Below the pieces are notes generated by a model. The model saw only the letters and a program-made list of their open reading frames with translations, did not search any database and had not been told where the DNA came from. This document shows positions 19,677 to 24,262 of a stretch of DNA of 24,262 nt, piece after piece. Every line of letters starts with the position of its first letter. The first letter of the stretch is position 1. This DNA is from Guyanagaster necrorhizus (taxonomy: Eukaryota; Basidiomycota; Agaricomycetes; Agaricales; Physalacriaceae): assembly GCF_019112545.1 (NCBI RefSeq), contig NW_025064884.1, positions 1,982,040 through 2,006,301 of the forward strand. Direction: 5' to 3'. Both the position numbers and the translations under genes were made by a program.

Positions 19677-19884
19677 TATTGTAAGTAGAGAGCAGAGTAA
19701 TATACAGAGGATTGGAATTAGCCTCTCAAGAGAGAGACACTCTACTTAAATACATTTTGTATTACTTCAAGATCTTTCTATGAAATACTAAATAAGTTTG
19801 AATCATAATCCAAGTCAGCTGCTACTGATTGGCAATATATCTTTGAGTACATTCTTGTACTTGCTCAGGATTGCTATCTCAACA
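19677..19884 (-). repeat. Copia-2 3' LTR (left copy, CpG-free)
   Basis: The copy starts TATTGTAAG (TG of the partner changed to TA) and ends CTCAACA. Where the right LTR has CpG (for example CTCGAG, TTCGT, GCCGCTG), this copy has CA or TG. Confidence 0.9.
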
Positions 19885-19893
19885 CTCCCCCTC
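19885..19893 (-). promoter_or_regulatory. Copia-2 polypurine tract
   Basis: On the minus strand the purine run TGAGGGGGAG precedes the 3' LTR start TGTTGAGA and overlaps the polyprotein stop TGA at 19894-19892. Confidence 0.78.
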
Positions 19894-22084
19894 AATTCCA
19901 AGTTTCTAGAATATCTGCAGATAGATACTCATATAATGATCTCAGTAGGCCTTTAGTGAATATATCTGCTAAGTTCTCCTCTGATGTGCAGTGCTGAACT
20001 TTGACTTCATTTGAAGCCATATGCTCATGAACAAAGTGGTGTTGTATGTCTATATGCTTTGATCATGCATGGAATATAGGGTTCTCGGCGAATTTGATTG
20101 CTGATTGATTGTCAATGAAAATAGTCATCACTTCATAAGGTGGCAATCCTAATTCAGTTAAGAGTGCTCGTAGCCAAATTACTTCCCGAGTTGTGTGTGC
20201 AAGGGCCATATATTCTGCTTCCATAGTGGATAAGGCTACGGTGGGCTGTTTCTTTGAACTCCAAGTAACAGCTCCCCCTGCATAGGTACAGACATAACCA
20301 GATGTTGATCTTCTATCTGTTCTGTCTTCTCCCCAGTCTGAGTCTGAATAAGGTATCAGCTCATCCATAGTCCCTCTATATGTGATTCTGAAGTCTAGAG
20401 TTCCCTTCAGATAGCAGAAAACTTGCTTCAAGGCTGTGACATACTCAGCAGCCAGATTCTGCACATACTTGCTTAATTCAGTGACAGCATGTGTAATGTC
20501 AGACCAGAATCCATTGGCTGCATATATTAGTGATCTGACACTGGTATGATAATATTGCCTGGTGGCTGTGTCAATGCCTCGTGGGTCTTCTGTTGGAATT
20601 TTCTCTAGCTGTACATTCAGATCCATAGGCATTTTGACTGGTTTGCAGTCATTCATGCCCATTCACTCAAGTACTTTGAGAATATATGCCTTCTGGGATA
20701 GAGTGATAGTGCTCTTGTCCCTATTCCTGTCTATCTTCATGCCCAATATATATTGAATCTCCCCCATGTCTGTGACATTTAGCTTCTTCTTAAGCTCTTC
20801 TTTTATTTTAGACATGGTTTCATCATCTGGGGCAAGTAATATCATGTTGTCGACATGTACAGCTACAATTATGGGACCAGAACTCATTTGTCTGATGTAC
20901 ACACATTGATCACTGATCAATCTGATGTAACCAAGTCCCAAAAATGTAGCATTTAATTTGTCATTCCACACTTGGCCAGATTGCTTGAGTCCATACAACA
21001 TTAATTTGAGGTGTGCCGCTTTTCCACTCCTATCTGAATATTCAGGTGGCTGTACCATGTAAATGGATTCATTGAGTTTACCATTTAAGTAAGCTCCAAC
21101 AACATCCATTCTATGAATGATTAGGTTTCTTTGAGTGGCAATTGCCATGAGTAGGCAAAATGTGTCCAGCCTGACAACTGGTGCATATGTCTCAAAGAAA
21201 TCAATGCCGGGTACCTGTGAAAATCCTTTTGCAACAAGCCTGGTGGTGCCAGAGTCCTCTAGCCATGATACTCCTGAGAGTGAAGTAAGTGTGACATCTG
21301 TTGCACAAAATATGTAGTCATCTTCTTCTGAGTCCGATTTGGCAATATGTGCCTGAGTCTGGCCCTTTCCCTTTCCTTTCCATGACTTTCTGGAATTCTT
21401 CTTCCCATTTGGGCAATTTGTTCTGATGTGACCAGTTTCCCCACAACCGTAACATATAACTTTTGAATTGGACTTCTTGCCATGTGCTGCAAGTGTCATA
21501 GTCCGATCAGAAGTCTTTTCCTTTAGTCGAATGTCCTCCTGAAGAATTCGGGAAATCAACTTGTAAGAATCTTTCAAGTCAGCAGTATCCACTGATGAGA
21601 TGAATGAATTCCATGATTCTGGGAGTGATGTAAGCAGTGTGATAGAGAAGTCCTCCTCCTCAACTTTCTGCTTAAGGGATGCCAGCTCCTCCTGATAGGA
21701 CCTCAAAGTCCTAATATGCTCCTCTATATTTCCTCCTTCTTCGCACTGAGCTCTGAAGAATTTCCTTCTGACAAGGACAATTCCCATGGGTCCCCTAGAC
21801 TCATACATATCTTCCAGAGCTTTCCAGGCTTCTGCTGAAGTCTTTGAACCAGCAATATATACCAGCGGGCCATCAGAAACCCGCAATCTTATTGTTGAAA
21901 GAGCCTTCCTATCACTCTTCTTCCAATCTGCCACCAGTGTCGTGTCTGCCGGGGCCGGAATGCTTCTATCTGCATAATCAATTAGTCCTAAATCGGTTAG
22001 GATATCGATCATCTTGATTTTCCATGTCGGATAATTTTCCGGGCCCTTAAGGGGGTCAATTCTATACACGGACTGGCTATCCAT
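19892..22084 (-). pseudogene. Copia-2 gag-RT-RNase H fusion frame, deleted and with two stops
   Basis: The frame from ATG 22084 to TGA 19892 is about 731 codons, half the usual Copia length. Gag (UBN2-like; residues 1-200) and a CCHC knuckle CYGCGETGHIRTNC (211-224) are intact. The protease starts with WLEDSGTT (274-281) and then jumps in frame to RLVAKGFSQVPG of RT; the junction is near 21242. RT continues (FFETYAPV, RMDVVGAYLNG, KLMLYGLKQS), but its active site reads HVDN where HVDD is expected (413, D to N). TGA at 20665-20663 and at 20065-20063 interrupt the C-terminus, where R or W is expected. RNase H retains MEAEYMAL and the end ILETWN. One piece, 22084-20663, is a 473-codon uninterrupted ORF. 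It could be made as a gag-plus-partial-RT protein but has no protease or integrase. Confidence 0.93.
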
Positions 22085-22151
22085 GCAGTTCTACGTGTGT
22101 ACGTAAAGTACGAAAGAGTGCGAAGTGAGTAGCGACATAAGTTCAGTTATG

Positions 22152-22167
22152 GCTGGGGCCCATAACC
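22152..22167 (-). promoter_or_regulatory. Copia-2 primer binding site, internal initiator tRNA-Met type
   Basis: The plus strand reads gctggggcccataacc directly next to the 5' LTR. It matches the initiator tRNA-Met anticodon arm (CATAACC including the anticodon) with one extra G. Copia-1 has the same arrangement at 9966-9980. Confidence 0.78.
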
Positions 22168-22376
22168 TGTTGTAAGTAGAGAGCAGAGTAATGTAACAGA
22201 GAACTAGTATTAGCCTCTCGAGAGAGAAACATTCTACTTAAATACATTTCGTATTACTTCGAGATCTTTCTACAAGATACTAAATAAGTCCGGATCATGA
22301 TCCAAGTCAGCTGCCGCTGACTGGCATCGTATCTTCGAGTACATTCTCGTACTCGCTCGGGATTGCTATCCCAGCA
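22168..22376 (-). repeat. Copia-2 5' LTR (right copy, CpG-rich)
   Basis: The copy starts TGTTGTAAG and ends CCCAGCA. It keeps CTCGAG, TTCGAG and CTCGCTCGGG where the left LTR is CpG-free. One LTR therefore decayed much more than the other, or the two come from different copies. Confidence 0.92.
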
Positions 22377-22689
22377 ATGCACAGTGACACAAGTTCACTT
22401 ACACAAGATGACGAGGGAGTTACTTGGATTTGAAGGCTTAGAAAACTACAGGATGACGTGGTGGAATGAGTGAGACAAATAATAAGCGTTGATGTCCAAA
22501 TCAAGAAGACATCAATTGTGGTCTCGTTGGATCCGAAAACCCCCATTGTGCTTGAGGCTTCTTTCAATTCACTACTTTTGAGTCCTACCAATCTGTTCGA
22601 AAACCAGCTCAGTTCACCATCGTAATACAAAGAGCTAATTTCGGTCTCCTTATTCAGCCATCTTCTCACTATGATCTATCATACTCAGA
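22377..22689 (-). pseudogene. Host gene remnant, 5' part, between Copia-2 and Gypsy-2
   Basis: On the minus strand a frame is open from 22669 (first codon GTG, no ATG in frame after an upstream TAG) into the Copia-2 LTR. It contains a soluble part (YDGELSWFSNRLVGLKSSEL) and a hydrophobic helix (DVFLIWTSTLIICL). A good intron donor, GTAAGTGA, lies near 22406-22399, so Copia-2 may sit in an intron. CpGs are retained here, in contrast to the other host remnants. This could be the 5' end of the membrane-protein gene whose later exons lie at 19676-19076, but that link is inferred. Confidence 0.4.
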
Positions 22690-22909
22690 TGTTCTGAGAG
22701 GGTGGCGAAAGTCACTTCTCTCATGAAAGGCTCGCGCAGTCACTGACAGGCTTATAGGCTTGGTTGATTGCGAAAACCCCTAGCTACAATACGTGTACTG
22801 GCATATATATATATATGGTGGGAATAACAAATACAGGCTAAACCGGAGAGACAGGGGAAAGAGGGAAAACGTCAGGTAAAAGTATCGGGCCGTGGAACGA
22901 CTCGTAACA
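22690..22909 (-). repeat. Gypsy-2 3' LTR (predicted, 220 bp)
   Basis: On the minus strand it starts TGTTACGAG, very like the Gypsy-1 LTR start, and ends CTCAGAACA. An (AT)n run at about 22803-22816 may serve as TATA box. The left flank is tcaga (22685-22689). The right partner LTR is outside the window, so the ends are predicted from termini and purine tract only. Confidence 0.62.
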
Positions 22910-23031
22910 TATGCCCTCCTGGCCAACGAAGTTGGACAATACGGTAGCATGGTATGTATCCCTTTTTTTTTTCAATGAAATATAAGGTAAGTAAAGAAAA
23001 TTGTTGATGGAATAAAGTAAACATCACGAGA
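22910..23031 (-). other. Gypsy-2 3' untranslated stretch with polypurine tract
   Basis: Between the polyprotein stop and the LTR, the minus strand has an A10 tract (near 22965) and then GGCCAGGAGGGCATA ending at the LTR start. AGGAGGG is the likely polypurine tract. No gene is seen here. Confidence 0.6.
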
Positions 23032-24261
23032 CTAATTTTCTCCGTTCTGCATAGCAGCATCTCTTTCCTCGCCGTTCACCTCGACATCAACATCACCCTC
23101 TGCATCGTCTTCTCCATCGCCAATGTTAGATGCACCTTGGATAAACTCCAATGGACGGTCAGAGCCCGAGTCCGAGTCCGAGAGGAAATCCAGCAAATCG
23201 TCACGATCCTCCCAGAGGATTCCCGCCCGTTTGTCTTTTCGTCTCTGGATGGCCCTCTCCTTGGCCCTTTCCTGTCTGAGGAAGAGGGTATGACCGAGGT
23301 ACCGATTATCGTTATACTCGCGTTCTGGGATGATGACATATCCGGGGATTTGGATGGTTCTGGGGTTGAAGAGGATAGGCATGTCAACCTTGAGATTGCG
23401 AGCGGTGGGGGTGGGAACGTCAAGGTGAGTGAGATGGTATTCGCCTGAGGAGTTGTCCCACTCAGCAAACTTGTCCTCAGCATCGCCTGCATTGTACGAA
23501 GCCGCGATGATGGAGTACCCAATGGGCTCATGACGAATCTGGCGACAAGCTCGAATGCCTCCAGCTTTGTGGGTGTGTCGAAGGCGATTGTTATGCTCAA
23601 TGCACCGGAGCATCAGGATAGCAGGGACATCAGCAACGAGGCCTCCAAGCGAATTGGAGCCAGGAGCCTCCTGGACACTGAACCTCTCGATGCCCTTGCG
23701 ATGAACGAACCAGGCCAGAGAATTGGAAGGGGCTTTGGACAGGAGAAGGGGACGGCTATGCGCACGGCCCTTACGCTTTTTGTGAGATCGATCGGCGGGC
23801 ATATCAAGATAAAACGGGGTAGAGTCGAGGGTGGCAAGCGGAGGGAATGAAGTTGGGGAATTTGCGTGAGGCTCCCATTTATGTATCCTCGCGCTAGAGC
23901 TTAATTCAAATGATATAAACCCTACAGATATCCCATCCCGTTCCAGATCCTCTGGAGGTACTCTACGACCCGTCGGAAGCTGACCGATGGATGTACATCC
24001 CAGCAATTCTAGGTAGTCTGACAGGCATCCGAGACCCGATATTTGATCATAAGGCAGCCAAGTGATATCTCCTGTTGTCCATTTAATCTCAAATATAGCT
24101 TGCTCTTTTGCACCGTGATGTGATACAATGCAGTCTATCTTCCATTGTGGTTCAGCTTCTGGAGTCTCGTATATCTGGGTATCGAGGCGCCCAGGGAATC
24201 GACGATCATCGTTTGGAACATGAACTCGAAGCAATGAAGAGTGGAAGACTGGATGAACTCC
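23032..24261 (-). CDS. Gypsy-2 polyprotein C-terminus: integrase end, chromodomain and ~320-residue extension, partial
   Basis: The frame is open from the window edge to TAG 23034-23032, 409 codons. It is a continuation, not a new gene. The first residues, GVHPVFHSSLLRVHVPNDD, are the conserved end of a Ty3/Gypsy integrase. A divergent chromodomain follows at about 40-87 (WKIDCIVSHHG ... FEIKWTTGDITWLPYDQI ... LSDYLELLG), thought in this family to guide integration to heterochromatin. Beyond it lie about 320 further residues that I do not recognise. They include a basic stretch (DRSHKKRKGRAHSR), a folded-looking middle (VADVPAILMLRCIEHNNRLRH, HEPIGYSIIAASYNAG, IPGYVIIPEREYNDNRYLGH), a charged helix (RQERAKERAIQRRKDKR) and an acidic tail (DGEDDAEGDVDVEV). 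There are no stops or frameshifts. The extension could be an acquired host domain or a family-specific tail. Confidence 0.85.
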   Translation of the reverse strand, partial: GVHPVFHSSLLRVHVPNDDRRFPGRLDTQIYETPEAEPQWKIDCIVSHHGAKEQAIFEIKWTTGDITWLPYDQISGLGCLSDYLELLGCTSIGQLPTGRRVPPEDLERDGISVGFISFELSSSARIHKWEPHANSPTSFPPLATLDSTPFYLDMPADRSHKKRKGRAHSRPLLLSKAPSNSLAWFVHRKGIERFSVQEAPGSNSLGGLVADVPAILMLRCIEHNNRLRHTHKAGGIRACRQIRHEPIGYSIIAASYNAGDAEDKFAEWDNSSGEYHLTHLDVPTPTARNLKVDMPILFNPRTIQIPGYVIIPEREYNDNRYLGHTLFLRQERAKERAIQRRKDKRAGILWEDRDDLLDFLSDSDSGSDRPLEFIQGASNIGDGEDDAEGDVDVEVNGEERDAAMQNGEN

Positions 24262-24262
24262 C

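Larger units (their letters stand above)
19677..22376 (-). mobile_element. Copia-2: internally deleted Ty1/Copia retrotransposon
   Basis: LTRs of 208 bp (19677-19884) and 209 bp (22168-22376) enclose only 2.3 kb. A copia-type primer site (22152-22167) and polypurine tract (19885-19893) are in place. The coding frame joins gag and the first protease residues directly to the middle of RT, so protease, integrase and the RT start are missing. No target duplication is found: the flanks are cataa on the left and atgca on the right. The left LTR has no CpG and the right LTR about ten. Confidence 0.9.
22690..24262 (-). mobile_element. Gypsy-2: 3' end of a CpG-rich chromodomain Ty3/Gypsy element, cut by window edge
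   Basis: An LTR-like block (22690-22909), a purine tract (22910-22922) and an open polyprotein end (23032 to the window edge) have the order and orientation of an element's 3' part. There are no internal stops and many CpGs, so it is younger or better protected than Gypsy-1. The 5' LTR must lie beyond 24262. Confidence 0.78.

Noticed and set aside
22803..22816. (AT)n run as an independent microsatellite feature
   Set aside because: It is short and lies at a plausible TATA position inside the predicted Gypsy-2 LTR, so it is described there.
3190..22980. Similar phrases GYIPSYR (near 3210) and GYIPCYR (near 22960)
   Set aside because: The match is short, the second lies in an untranslated part of Gypsy-2, and the DNA around them does not align well; probably chance.
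23076..23850. ORFs overlapping the Gypsy-2 C-terminus on either strand
   Set aside because: The main frame continues from a recognisable integrase end and chromodomain; the others have no motif and skewed composition.
24232..24234. TTG at 24234 as the start of a separate 400-residue host gene
   Set aside because: The frame is open upstream to the window edge and the upstream residues are the conserved end of a Gypsy integrase.
1..24262. tRNA, rRNA, CRISPR array or bacterial-type operon
   Set aside because: None seen; the only tRNA-like bases are the two Copia primer sites, which lack the rest of a tRNA fold.

Overview
The window is a cluster of retrotransposons in a fungal nuclear genome. 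I see no intact ordinary host gene, tRNA, rRNA or CRISPR array. An agaricomycete (mushroom-forming basidiomycete) is the best guess. The reasons are the mix of elements (chromodomain Ty3/Gypsy, Ty1/Copia with half-tRNA priming, and a LINE with an EEP endonuclease), traces of short introns, and CpG-targeted decay. The species cannot be named from the sequence.

Layout. 1-~3170 (-): 5' part of a LINE with a split gag-like ORF1 and the EEP endonuclease start of ORF2, cut by the window edge. 3141-4352 (-): end of a decayed multi-pass membrane-protein gene. 4353-4816: solo Gypsy-type LTR. 4979-5243: probable second solo LTR. 5263-10305 (-): complete decayed Copia element (Copia-1). 10306-10558: host gene remnant. 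10559-19075 (+): complete decayed chromodomain Ty3/Gypsy element (Gypsy-1), with an assembly gap in its 5' LTR. 19076-19676: host remnant. 19677-22376 (-): internally deleted Copia (Copia-2). 22377-22689: host remnant. 22690-24262 (-): 3' LTR and polyprotein C-terminus of a younger chromodomain Gypsy (Gypsy-2), cut by the window edge.

The elements sit side by side, not inside one another. Each of the first four LTR insertions has its own 5-bp target-site duplication (agatg, gagtt, cagaa, aaagc). The DNA between them is minus-strand, rich in hydrophobic coding sequence, and can be rejoined at the duplications. It is best read as one or a few membrane-protein genes broken up by repeated insertion.

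The core (~3.4-21 kb) has lost most CpG dinucleotides to TpG/CpA, while both ends (LINE, right end of Copia-2, Gypsy-2) are CpG-rich. The Copia-1 and Gypsy-1 polyproteins keep long reading frames, but carry dozens of stops that are mostly TGA at sites where arginine (CGA) or tryptophan is expected. Both integrases have the catalytic Glu changed to Lys. The decay therefore looks like cytosine deamination (methylation- or RIP-like) rather than indel erosion, and it spreads into the non-TE DNA between elements.

The most notable findings are a Tf1/sushi-like self-priming signature in Gypsy-1, copia-type internal initiator-tRNA primer sites in both Copia elements, mirrored CA/TG differences between the Copia-1 LTRs, a CpG gradient across Copia-2, a start/stop overlap (ATGA) plus an in-frame TGA in the LINE, and a long unrecognised C-terminal extension on the Gypsy-2 polyprotein.
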